26,817 nt of DNA, taken from assembly GCA_002839535.1 (NCBI GenBank), contig PGYF01000028.1:1-26817 (forward strand), in the 5' to 3' direction. This DNA is from Nitrospira bacterium HGW-Nitrospira-1 (GTDB lineage Bacteria > Nitrospirota > Thermodesulfovibrionia > Thermodesulfovibrionales > UBA6898). Below are positions 16,612 to 23,601 of this stretch, one piece after another. The notes under the pieces were generated by a model. It saw nothing but the letters and a program-made list of their open reading frames with translations. It had not been told where the DNA came from and made no database searches. Position 1 is the stretch's first letter; each line of letters starts with the position of its first letter. The translations under genes were made by a program, and so were the position numbers.

Positions 16612-17112
16612 TTATTCTTTCTTGCGGAGGTATCTCTCGTTCTTTATCTTTTCCTGAATCTTTATGAGCGCCTCGGTCAGCGCCTCAGGCCTCGGAGGAC
16701 ATCCCGGGAGATAAACGTCCACCGGCAGGATCTTGTCCACCCCTTTTACAATCGAATAGCTCAGATTGAAGAGTCCGCCGCAGTTGGCACAGCTGCCCAT
16801 TGCGATTACATATTTAGGGTCTGCCATCTGTTCGTAGAGCCGTTTCAGGCGCGGGGCCATCTTGAGGGAGACAGTGCCTGCAACGATCATAAGATCGGAT
16901 TGTCTCGGGGTGGCCCTGAACAGGGAGCCGAATCTGTCTATGTCTGCCCGGGGCCCTCCGGTCTGCATCAGTTCAATGGAGCAGCAGGCGAGGCCCATAA
17001 GGAGATACCATACAGAATTGGCCCGCGCCAGATTAAGCGCCCTGTCTACAGTGGTCAGGATCATCCTGCTGTCTTCGTTAAGCCTGTTGACCAGATTGTA
17101 TTGTGCCGGCAT
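16612..17112 (-). CDS. nuoB: NADH-quinone oxidoreductase subunit B
   Basis: A 166-residue subunit holding cluster N2, the last iron-sulfur cluster before quinone. C43 and C44 (LACCSIEL), C108 (GSCANCGG) and C138 (PGCPPRPE) are the four ligands. The start at 17112 (MPAQYNLVN) is chosen because GGAGGGAAGGGG lies just upstream and the family begins here. The longer frame from 17229 overlaps nuoA and is rejected. It is two bases from the nuoA stop. Confidence 0.97.
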   Translation of the reverse strand: MPAQYNLVNRLNEDSRMILTTVDRALNLARANSVWYLLMGLACCSIELMQTGGPRADIDRFGSLFRATPRQSDLMIVAGTVSLKMAPRLKRLYEQMADPKYVIAMGSCANCGGLFNLSYSIVKGVDKILPVDVYLPGCPPRPEALTEALIKIQEKIKNERYLRKKE

Positions 17113-17114
17113 GT

Positions 17115-17570
17115 CTATCCCCTTCCCTCCGCCTCTTCGGAAAGGATGTCCTTCACCTTTGTGACCCTGCCCTCGACCCGGAGCTGCCTGCGCACAGTCC
17201 GGATCCATTCGAGATAACCGTTTCTCCACGCATAGACAAGCCCGAGGAAGAGGACCGTCACAAACAGGAAAATTTCAATGAATGCTGCGAGTCCGCCGCC
17301 GGCAAGGAGATTGTCCCTGAAATTCACGATCACCGGAAACACGAGGATGATCTCAACGTCAAAGATGATGAACAGAATGGCGATGAGGTAAAACCTCGCA
17401 TTAAAGTTAATCCACCCTGACCCTATGGGATCTTCTCCGCATTCATAGGTCATGTTCTTCTCAGGGTTCGGCCTGCTCGGGGCGATGAGCTTGACCAGCG
17501 CCATGCTCATGAAGACGAACAGGAACCCCATAACAAAGAAGACAAATATATTCCCGTAAGTGTTTAGCAT
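17115..17570 (-). CDS. nuoA: NADH-quinone oxidoreductase subunit A
   Basis: A 151-residue, three-helix membrane subunit of complex I (ND3 homologue) and the first gene of the operon. MTYECGEDPIGSGWINFNAR followed by FYLIAILFIIFDVE is the family signature, including the cysteine loop near the quinone site. The tail after residue 120 is a charged extension (VKDILSEEAEGRG). A purine-rich AGGGGGAATTTT precedes the ATG. About 100 bases of leader separate it from a sigma-54 promoter at 17683-17698. Confidence 0.96.
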   Translation of the reverse strand: MLNTYGNIFVFFVMGFLFVFMSMALVKLIAPSRPNPEKNMTYECGEDPIGSGWINFNARFYLIAILFIIFDVEIILVFPVIVNFRDNLLAGGGLAAFIEIFLFVTVLFLGLVYAWRNGYLEWIRTVRRQLRVEGRVTKVKDILSEEAEGRG

Positions 17571-17599
17571 AAAATTCCCCCTGTTTTCTCCGCGTCGTC

Positions 17600-17618
17600 A
17601 TTCCGGCTTGTCCGGAAT
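17600..17618. repeat. Small REP-like hairpin in the nuo leader
   Basis: ATTCCGG (17600-17606), loop CTTGT, CCGGAAT (17612-17618), within GTCATTCCGGCTTGTCCGG. It resembles the GTCATTCC/GGAATCC ends of the larger dispersed repeats in this window. It lies 30-48 bases before the nuoA ATG and, by the predicted start, inside the nuo mRNA leader, where it may affect stability. Confidence 0.55.
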
Positions 17619-17682
17619 CCTTCTTTTTCAGGGTAATATACAATAATTGGTTTTGCCCTGAAATTCCCTTATCAAGGTAATA

Positions 17683-17698
17683 AGCAATATTTATGCCA
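17683..17698 (-). promoter_or_regulatory. Sigma-54 (-24/-12) promoter of the nuo operon
   Basis: The minus strand reads TGGCATAAATATTGCT, an excellent match to TGGCAC-N5-TTGCA with correct GG-to-GC spacing. Transcription should begin near 17672, leaving a leader of about 100 bases. Paired operators lie further upstream at 17956-18004. A housekeeping promoter may also exist but none is obvious to me. Confidence 0.75.
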
Positions 17699-17774
17699 TA
17701 CAAGACCGACAAGATATAAAACAGCCCTATCGCCTTATAAATAAACCTAAAAACGGCAGTTAGCCGCTGATTTG

Positions 17775-17891
17775 CACAGATTGACGCGGATAAAACCAAC
17801 AGTTATTGTTTGTAATGATTTCACCCAAAAGGTGCGTATCAGTTTTTGTTTAAGTCTTTGAAATATCAGTGCAAATCCGTGTAAATCTGTG
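17775..17891. repeat. Dispersed inverted-repeat element between nuo promoter and its operators
   Basis: CACAGATTGACGCGGAT (17775-17791) pairs with ATCCGTGTAAATCTGTG (17875-17891) at 15 of 17 positions, across an AT-rich middle. The wording (cacagatt...cggat / atccgtgtaaatctgtg) is like intergenic palindromes found in many bacterial genomes. I see no ORF in it. It sits between the sigma-54 promoter and the upstream operators, and may have pushed them apart. Confidence 0.6.
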
Positions 17892-17955
17892 GCCAAATGC
17901 TTTTTATGGGATAAACGCTTTAGACTGGAACAAAACGGGGAGGGGAAACATACAA

Positions 17956-17973
17956 TTGTCCCTAAAAGGACAA
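17956..17973. promoter_or_regulatory. Operator-like palindrome, proximal site (nuo operon)
   Basis: TTGTCCCTAAAAGGACAA: 6 bp arms TTGTCC/GGACAA around six bases, about 293 bp upstream of the predicted nuo start. It has the same arm geometry as the neighbouring site centred 32 bp away and as the distal site upstream of the TauE-like operon. Confidence 0.62.
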
Positions 17974-17988
17974 AATATCAAAAAAAAC

Positions 17989-18004
17989 TGTCCCAAACAG
18001 GACA
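17989..18004. promoter_or_regulatory. Operator-like palindrome, distal site (nuo operon)
   Basis: TGTCCCAAACAGGACA: TGTCC/GGACA arms around six bases, centred 32 bp from the proximal site and at about -325 from the predicted nuo start. Its left half is identical to that of the site at 6882-6897 (TGTCCCAAA). It is the upstream member of the pair. Confidence 0.62.
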
Positions 18005-18060
18005 ATAAAAACAGGTTATAACGAGAAAGAGACAAACTGATTTCTTTGGCCTTCAGCCTT

Positions 18061-18357
18061 GTGAAGAACCCTGTGCCAAGAGCACAGGGATGAATTGCTT
18101 CCTAATTTGTGTCATTCCACGACCCCCCTCCGTCATTCCACGACCCACATCCGTCATTCCACGACCCCCCTCTGTCATTCCACGACCCCCCTCTGTCATT
18201 CCACGACCCCCCTCTGTCATTCCACGACTTGATCGGGGAATCCATACCCTATCCTGGATTGTCCGGTCAAGCAAGCCGGACAATGACAATAATAAATTTG
18301 TTTTGACTTTTGACGCCCTGTGCTCTTGGCACAGGGCGTTCTTGCTTATTCATTAAT
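18061..18357. repeat. Hairpin-bounded dispersed repeat, copy 3 (with 21-bp tandem array)
   Basis: Left hairpin 18069-18089 (loop CAAGA), then ATGAATTGCTTCC. Next come five 21-bp units starting GTCATTCCACGA at 18111, 18132, 18153, 18174 and 18195, with a sixth, diverging one at 18216. A GGGGAATCCATACCC segment and a TTGTCCGG/CCGGACAA stem ending near 18289 follow. The right hairpin is at 18313-18339 with 11 bp arms, then GTTCTTGCTTATTCATTAA. The flanks are swapped relative to copies 1 and 2 while the core keeps its direction. The right flank overlaps the stop codon of the response regulator gene. Confidence 0.85.
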
Positions 18358-19711
18358 CAGGGAGCAGGCCGTGATGCTTCATCTTTGTCCTGAGCTGCTT
18401 CCTCGATATCCCGAGGATTTCCGCAGCCTTTGTCTGGTTCCACGACGTTTTTTCGAGGGCGCTGAGGAGAAGCTTTTTTTCAGTTTCCATGAGATTGAAC
18501 TCCTCGCCCGCATTATTATCCTTATTGTGCATTTCACGCAGGGGTCTCGGCAAAAATTTTATGGTAATAGTATCTGCAGGGCATAACACAACTGCCCGTT
18601 CTATAACATTGGCAAGCTCTCTTACATTACCCGGCCAGTCATAGTCCATAAACGCCCTCAATACCTCGCTGTCCAGCGCAGTTATTGTCTTGTTGTTTGC
18701 GCTATTAAATTTATCCAGAAAATGGCTCGCAAGCAGCGGGATATCCTCTTTTCTCTCCCTCAGCGGAGGAATGCTTATTGTTACCACATTAATCCTGTAA
18801 AAAAGGTCTTCTCTGAAGTTCCCCTTTTTAATCTCTGCTTCCAGATCTCGGTTCGTTGCTGTGATGATCCTTACGTCAACCTTTATTCTCTTTTTCCCTC
18901 CGACCCTCAATATCTCCCGCTCCTGAAGGAACCTCAGGAATTTTTTCTGAATATTCGGAGAGAGTTCGCCGATTTCATCCAAAAAAACAGAACCTCCGTC
19001 AGCGAACTCAATCTGGCCTATTTTCTGTTCATAGGCGCCAGTGAAGGAACCCTTCTCATGTCCGAAGAGTTCGCTTTCCAGAAGTTCCTCGGGCAATGAA
19101 GCGCAATCTATAGGGATAAAGGGGCCGCCTGCCCTTGATGATTCATAATGGATGGCCCTTGCGACAAGCTCCTTGCCCGCCCCGCTTTCACCTGTTATGA
19201 GCACATTTGAGGAGCTTTTGGATACTGTCTCGATAAGATTAAAGATGTCCTGCATAATGCTGCTTTTTCCTATGATGCTTTTAAAGCTGTTGCGCTCCTT
19301 TAATATGCTTTTCAGTTCCTTGTTTTCCAGGAGCAGCTGATGTTTTTCAACCGCTTCTCTTATAACCGTAAGGAGTTCGTCAGGGTTGACAGGTTTTGCC
19401 AGATAATTGAATGCGCCTCTTTTCATCGCCTCAACCGCCTTTTCAATAGTGCCGTATGCTGTAAACAGGATAACAGGCACGTGCAAGTCGTTATCCTGCA
19501 CAACTTGCAAAAGTTCAGTCCCGTTCATCCCGGGGAGCCTGAAATCTGTAATGACCGCGTCCAAAGGCAGTTTTGTGAGCCTGTCCATCGCCTCCTCAGC
19601 AGTCCTTGCTGTATAGACATCATAGTCGTTCTTCTTAAGAATCGCCGACAATACCTTCAGGATATTTGCTTCATCATCTACAAGCAGTATGGTTCCCTTG
19701 TTGTTTGCCAT
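18353..19711 (-). CDS. NtrC-family sigma-54-dependent response regulator
   Basis: A 452-residue transcription activator. Residues 1-120 are a receiver with D12, D13, phospho-acceptor D56, T84 and K106. Residues about 140-375 are the AAA+ domain with Walker A GESGAGKE (174-181), the sigma-54 contact loop GSFTGA (221-226, a common variant of GAFTGA) and Walker B FLDEIGEL (D245, E246). The C-terminal Fis-type helix-turn-helix contains NQTKAAEILGISRKQLRTKM. All parts needed to activate sigma-54 promoters are present. It is four bases after the kinase gene, so the kinase is its likely partner. It is the nearest regulator gene to the sigma-54 promoter of nuo. Its final stop codon lies in the flank of a dispersed repeat. 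Confidence 0.95.
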   Translation of the reverse strand: MANNKGTILLVDDEANILKVLSAILKKNDYDVYTARTAEEAMDRLTKLPLDAVITDFRLPGMNGTELLQVVQDNDLHVPVILFTAYGTIEKAVEAMKRGAFNYLAKPVNPDELLTVIREAVEKHQLLLENKELKSILKERNSFKSIIGKSSIMQDIFNLIETVSKSSSNVLITGESGAGKELVARAIHYESSRAGGPFIPIDCASLPEELLESELFGHEKGSFTGAYEQKIGQIEFADGGSVFLDEIGELSPNIQKKFLRFLQEREILRVGGKKRIKVDVRIITATNRDLEAEIKKGNFREDLFYRINVVTISIPPLRERKEDIPLLASHFLDKFNSANNKTITALDSEVLRAFMDYDWPGNVRELANVIERAVVLCPADTITIKFLPRPLREMHNKDNNAGEEFNLMETEKKLLLSALEKTSWNQTKAAEILGISRKQLRTKMKHHGLLPD

Positions 19712-19715
19712 ATTC

Positions 19716-21335
19716 TTATGATTGAACGAGGGGGAGGATGATAGTAAACTCTGTTCCCTTCCCTGCCTCGCTCTTTACAGAGATGTCCCCCTTATGATCT
19801 CTAATAATCCGTTCAACACAGGCAAGACCGAGTCCTGATCCCCTGGTTTTTGTTGTAAAAAAAGGTTTGAAGATTTCAGATATGGTCTCCTCACTCATGC
19901 CCGTTCCAGTATCTTTTATCACAATACGCACCCTCGAGTCAAAGACAGCGCTCTCTATGCTGATCGCATCCCCTTCCCTGGTAACCTCAAGCGCATTCAC
20001 AAATATATTGAGAAGCGCCTGTTTTATCTGTTGAATATCAAAACGAAATGGGTGGGCCTTTTCATCAAGACGCGTGACGACCTCCACATTATTGCCTGTG
20101 GCCTCCTGCCTGACGAGTTCCACTGTTTCACGAATAATCTTGTTAATATCGGCAAGCTGCACATTCAGAGGGGCCGGTCTTGAGAATCTCAGAAAGCTTG
20201 TCACCAGTTCATTGAGTCTGTTAGTCTCTTCCTTTATAATCTCAAGAAATTCACTTAATACTTCCCCTTTGAAATTATCCTGCAAGTACGAAACAGCTCC
20301 AAGGATCGCATTAAGAGGATTTTTTATTTCATGCGCGACTGTCATGGACATCTCGCCAAGGGCGGAGACCTTCTCGAGCCGGCTCCGTTCTTTATTGGTT
20401 TCTTCAATCTCCCGCAGGCTGTTCTTGAGATTCTTTATCATTTGATTGAATACTTCAATAAGCTCCCCGACCTCATCGCCGCATGACGTTTTATACACAA
20501 AACACTTTTTGCAATCGCATATTTTCTCGGCAACACCTTTTTGCTCACATGAAAAGCAGAGCGTGCCCGGTATTGTCCAGCATCTCGTCTTGCCATATGC
20601 AGGACACCCTTTTATTTCACAGGCAAGTAATTCCCAGCAGTTGACCAAGTTGTCATTCCTGATCTCTGCATCGAGGTTCCCGGCCTGCACAAGCTCCATT
20701 TTGTCCTTCAGCTTTTTCATCGGCATCGCAAGGAGTCCGGCAAAAATGAACGCACCCCATATGCCGAGCAGAATTATCCCGGCAGAGATTATCAGAACAT
20801 AATTTTTGAGTTTTTTCAGATTGCCTTCGATAAGCGCATTCACATTGCTTTTCGAAAAACCCACCCCGGCCATCCCGATAACCTCATACCCTATCCTGAC
20901 AGGCGCAAATATTTCCTTAGTATCATTTCCTGAAACATCAAAGACATATTCCACGCCTTTTTCCAGGACGTCTGCGGTCAGGCTCTTGTTCATATCAGGC
21001 AAAAACTGCCCGAGCAATTTTCTGTCTGTATGCCCAACAATTCTTCCTTTACGGTCAATAATGCCTGCATGCATACACCCGGGAGTATTCGCAATGGACA
21101 TTACCAATTCATCAAGCCTCAGGGGGTCAATATAGAGCAGCGGTTCAACAGCGTCCCTCACAAGATTTCTTGCAACAACAAAATGAGTATTTTCAATTTC
21201 TGTTTTCAGAACAGTCCTCTGGTATGAGATGATCAGGGTGTTGACCAGGAGCATTATGACGAGAATCATAAAAATAACAGCAACAGAAAATTTCCGGGCC
21301 AGTGTCAGCTTTCTGAATATGCCTTTGATACTCAT
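19716..21335 (-). CDS. Membrane sensor histidine kinase with two-CW cysteine module
   Basis: A 539-residue kinase. Transmembrane segments are at about 16-37 and 178-200, enclosing an extracytoplasmic Cache-like sensor (38-176; IIDRKGRIVGHTD and FAPVRIGYEVIGMAGVG). A HAMP first helix (200-222) is followed by a cysteine-rich insertion with C233, C239, C244, C252, C260, C263, C273, C275, C278 and C285, matching the two-CW pattern (CWELLAC, CPAYGK, RCWTI). The HAMP second helix then resumes (GDEVGELIEVFNQMI). The catalytic part has H335 (HEIKNPL), N447, DTGTG (475-479) and GSGLGL. The start at 21335 is one base from the upstream stop; an ATG 11 codons earlier is less likely. It is paired with the NtrC-type regulator downstream and with the binding-domain protein upstream. 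Confidence 0.94.
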   Translation of the reverse strand: MSIKGIFRKLTLARKFSVAVIFMILVIMLLVNTLIISYQRTVLKTEIENTHFVVARNLVRDAVEPLLYIDPLRLDELVMSIANTPGCMHAGIIDRKGRIVGHTDRKLLGQFLPDMNKSLTADVLEKGVEYVFDVSGNDTKEIFAPVRIGYEVIGMAGVGFSKSNVNALIEGNLKKLKNYVLIISAGIILLGIWGAFIFAGLLAMPMKKLKDKMELVQAGNLDAEIRNDNLVNCWELLACEIKGCPAYGKTRCWTIPGTLCFSCEQKGVAEKICDCKKCFVYKTSCGDEVGELIEVFNQMIKNLKNSLREIEETNKERSRLEKVSALGEMSMTVAHEIKNPLNAILGAVSYLQDNFKGEVLSEFLEIIKEETNRLNELVTSFLRFSRPAPLNVQLADINKIIRETVELVRQEATGNNVEVVTRLDEKAHPFRFDIQQIKQALLNIFVNALEVTREGDAISIESAVFDSRVRIVIKDTGTGMSEETISEIFKPFFTTKTRGSGLGLACVERIIRDHKGDISVKSEAGKGTEFTIILPLVQS

Positions 21336-21336
21336 A

Positions 21337-23601
21337 TCAATACTGCCTGAAGACCTCAAAATCAGCATCGCCGGCTGCCTTGAAACCTTTTATCCTGGCT
21401 GCCTGCAAAATTGCCTCATCCTTCAGGTCTATGAGCAGACGTTTCACCTCGCCCACAAGAGACGGGTTGGACTTGCCGCACGCTGCAAAGGGCCAGTTGG
21501 GAATAGGGGTTGTCCTCGCAAGCACCCTTATCTTCTTCATATCCACCGCATCTTTCCATACAACAAGAGCCGATCCCCGGACAAAACCTGCATCCGCCTC
21601 ACCCCGGTAAACGCCTAAAATTACATTCTCCTGTCTTTTGGCGTCTATAATTTTCATATCTTTTTCCGTGTCTATTCCGGCCTTCATCAAAAAAAGCCTT
21701 TGGGAGAGATAGCCGCCTGCAGACATGGGCGAAGTGATTAATATCTTTTTATTTCTCAAGCCGCTTATGTTCCTGATAGCGCTGTCCTGTCTCGTTATGA
21801 TAACTCCTCTATAGCTATCGCCATTGTCCTTCGACCCTTCAGAAGGGCTATCCTCGCCAATTGTTGTAACTAAAGGCTTTATGTCCACCTCCCTGTCAAT
21901 CAATGCAAATATATATGGATTCTGGTAAGAGAAATCCACCTTGCCGCTCTTGACCACCCGCATAAAATCCTCGAAGTCTTTTGGTATCACAAGCTTGAAT
22001 TCATATCCTGTTTTTTGTGAAAGGTATCTCATTAGCGGGTCATACCTGTTATAGATTGTGATAGCTGAATAGAGCGGCAGGACTGCAACCTTTATTGTCT
22101 TTGGCCTGTACTCGATATAGTCCTTTCCTGTGAGATTTTTTATCATCACCCTGATGACGTCGAAATCCCTGTCTTCAGCAGCAGCAAACCCTTCAATATC
22201 CGAATCAATGGCCGAAATGGTTCCCCTGCCCTGTAATGAGCCGAGGACCTTGACCACAGCAGTTTTTATCTCCTGAGGAAGTATATTGGACGCACACAAA
22301 ACAAATGACGGGATAGCCTCTGAAGTCTTTATTATCTTAAGCCCGTCTCCTGTATATTTTCTCGCCACAGACTCGCTCAAAGCGCCCACCTCATGGTCGC
22401 CGATGAGGACGGAAAGCGCAACCCTGTCTTCCTGCTCCAGAAAATCAACACTTGCGAAGTCATTGACCCTCAGGCCCACATCGTTTAACATTGCAAGGGG
22501 TATCAGATAGCTGAATGACGACTGTTTATTGCCGAGGGCGAGTCTTTTTCCTTTTACATCCGCTGCCTTCTCTATACCGCTATTATCCTTTACAACCAGC
22601 ACACTCCGGGATGTAGCGCCCTCTTTGCCCATAGACCTGACGAGGGGAACTACTCTGTTTTTATATTGCGCCATGACCTCGCAATACGCAGCAGGGTCAA
22701 GAAATGCCAGATGGACAACCCCCTCCCCTATTCCCCGGACAGCAGATTCATAATCTTTTGCAACCTTGATAATCACAGGCCTTTTTAACTGGTTTTCGAG
22801 ATAATACTTTAACGGCAAAAATCTCTCATACATTGCGCCGGCGCTTTCGACCGGCAGGACAGACAAGACCAGCGGAGGAGAAGCGTATTTTGACGGAGAA
22901 TATTTCTGCTGCTTATGCTTATCATCCCGTGCAGTATCATCGCCCGAGCAGGCAAACATACCCATATCAGGGAAAAAGGAGGTAAGTTGACGCACGTTGT
23001 TTGTAAGGAGCAGTATGCCGAAGACAATAAGGAGCAGCCCGCTTGCGATCATGATCACTCTCATATACTTGCGGATCTTGACCGAGTAGCTGAGGAATGA
23101 ATTGAACATGAGCGATGAAAGAAAAAAGGGCAGCGCAAGTCCGAGAGAATACACGGAAAGGAGTTTAAAGCCGTATGCAGCAGAACCCTTTGAGCTTGCA
23201 TAGACCAAAATCGTGCCGAGTATCGGGCCTATACAGGGCGTCCATGCTGCGGCAAATGTCATGCCAACAAAAAAAGTACCGATGTATCCGGCAGGCTTTC
23301 CGCTGAGGTGGAACTTTTTCTCCCTTGATAAAAAATCAAGCCTGATGATGCCTGATACAAACAGTCCAAAGAATATTACCAGTATCCCGCCGATGATCCG
23401 TATCCAGTCCTGATATTCAAAAAGGAATTTTCCGGCAACAGAAGAAGAAGCGCCGAGGGCAATGAAGATAAGGGAAAATCCTGATATGAAGGCCAGAGAA
23501 TTCGTTATGGTGAGGAAACGTATCCGCTTTTTATCGGCTCTGCTTTTCAGGCAGGAAAGACAACACACCTGCAAAGAACGCCAGTGAGAACGAGACGTCA
23601 T
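21337..23601 (-). CDS. CcdA/DsbD-like membrane domain fused to two PhnD-like binding domains (CcdA part damaged)
   Basis: A 754-residue open frame. Residues about 31-210 are CcdA/DsbD-like: FISGFSLIFIALGASSSVAG, then WTPCIGPILG (C124) and hydrophobic helices. Residues about 243-490 and 501-754 are two PhnD-type substrate-binding domains, each starting with a strand such as LSVLPVESAGAMYERFLPLK or IKVAVLPLYSAITIYNRYDP. Such domains bind phosphonate, phosphite or other small oxyanions. The first 20 residues are not CcdA-like. The frame starting at 23605, coupled to mog (ATGA), begins MNDVSFSLAFFAGVLSFLP like a true CcdA but stops after 24 codons. So a segment bearing the first Pro-Cys motif appears lost, with a frame change. 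Next to the kinase, the binding domains probably act as its sensor. Junction residues MGMFACSGDD look like a lipobox remnant, so two genes may have fused. Confidence 0.75.
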   Translation of the reverse strand: MTSRSHWRSLQVCCLSCLKSRADKKRIRFLTITNSLAFISGFSLIFIALGASSSVAGKFLFEYQDWIRIIGGILVIFFGLFVSGIIRLDFLSREKKFHLSGKPAGYIGTFFVGMTFAAAWTPCIGPILGTILVYASSKGSAAYGFKLLSVYSLGLALPFFLSSLMFNSFLSYSVKIRKYMRVIMIASGLLLIVFGILLLTNNVRQLTSFFPDMGMFACSGDDTARDDKHKQQKYSPSKYASPPLVLSVLPVESAGAMYERFLPLKYYLENQLKRPVIIKVAKDYESAVRGIGEGVVHLAFLDPAAYCEVMAQYKNRVVPLVRSMGKEGATSRSVLVVKDNSGIEKAADVKGKRLALGNKQSSFSYLIPLAMLNDVGLRVNDFASVDFLEQEDRVALSVLIGDHEVGALSESVARKYTGDGLKIIKTSEAIPSFVLCASNILPQEIKTAVVKVLGSLQGRGTISAIDSDIEGFAAAEDRDFDVIRVMIKNLTGKDYIEYRPKTIKVAVLPLYSAITIYNRYDPLMRYLSQKTGYEFKLVIPKDFEDFMRVVKSGKVDFSYQNPYIFALIDREVDIKPLVTTIGEDSPSEGSKDNGDSYRGVIITRQDSAIRNISGLRNKKILITSPMSAGGYLSQRLFLMKAGIDTEKDMKIIDAKRQENVILGVYRGEADAGFVRGSALVVWKDAVDMKKIRVLARTTPIPNWPFAACGKSNPSLVGEVKRLLIDLKDEAILQAARIKGFKAAGDADFEVFRQY

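Noticed and set aside
17113..17229. N-terminal extension of nuoB
   Set aside because: The extra 39 residues overlap nuoA and look random; a strong purine-rich ribosome site supports 17112.
17956..18004. Rex-type redox operator (TTGTGA...TCACAA)
   Set aside because: The arms are TTGTCC/GGACAA, not TTGTGA/TCACAA, and two sites at 32 bp spacing upstream of a -24/-12 promoter fit a sigma-54 activator better.
18111..18236. Possible CRISPR array
   Set aside because: The 21-bp units are directly adjacent with no spacers, and no cas gene is present.
18053..18356. Open frames on both strands with repeated heptapeptides (such as MTEGGRG) over the tandem array
   Set aside because: They arise because the 21-bp unit is a multiple of three; there is no ribosome site and the sequence is a non-coding repeat.
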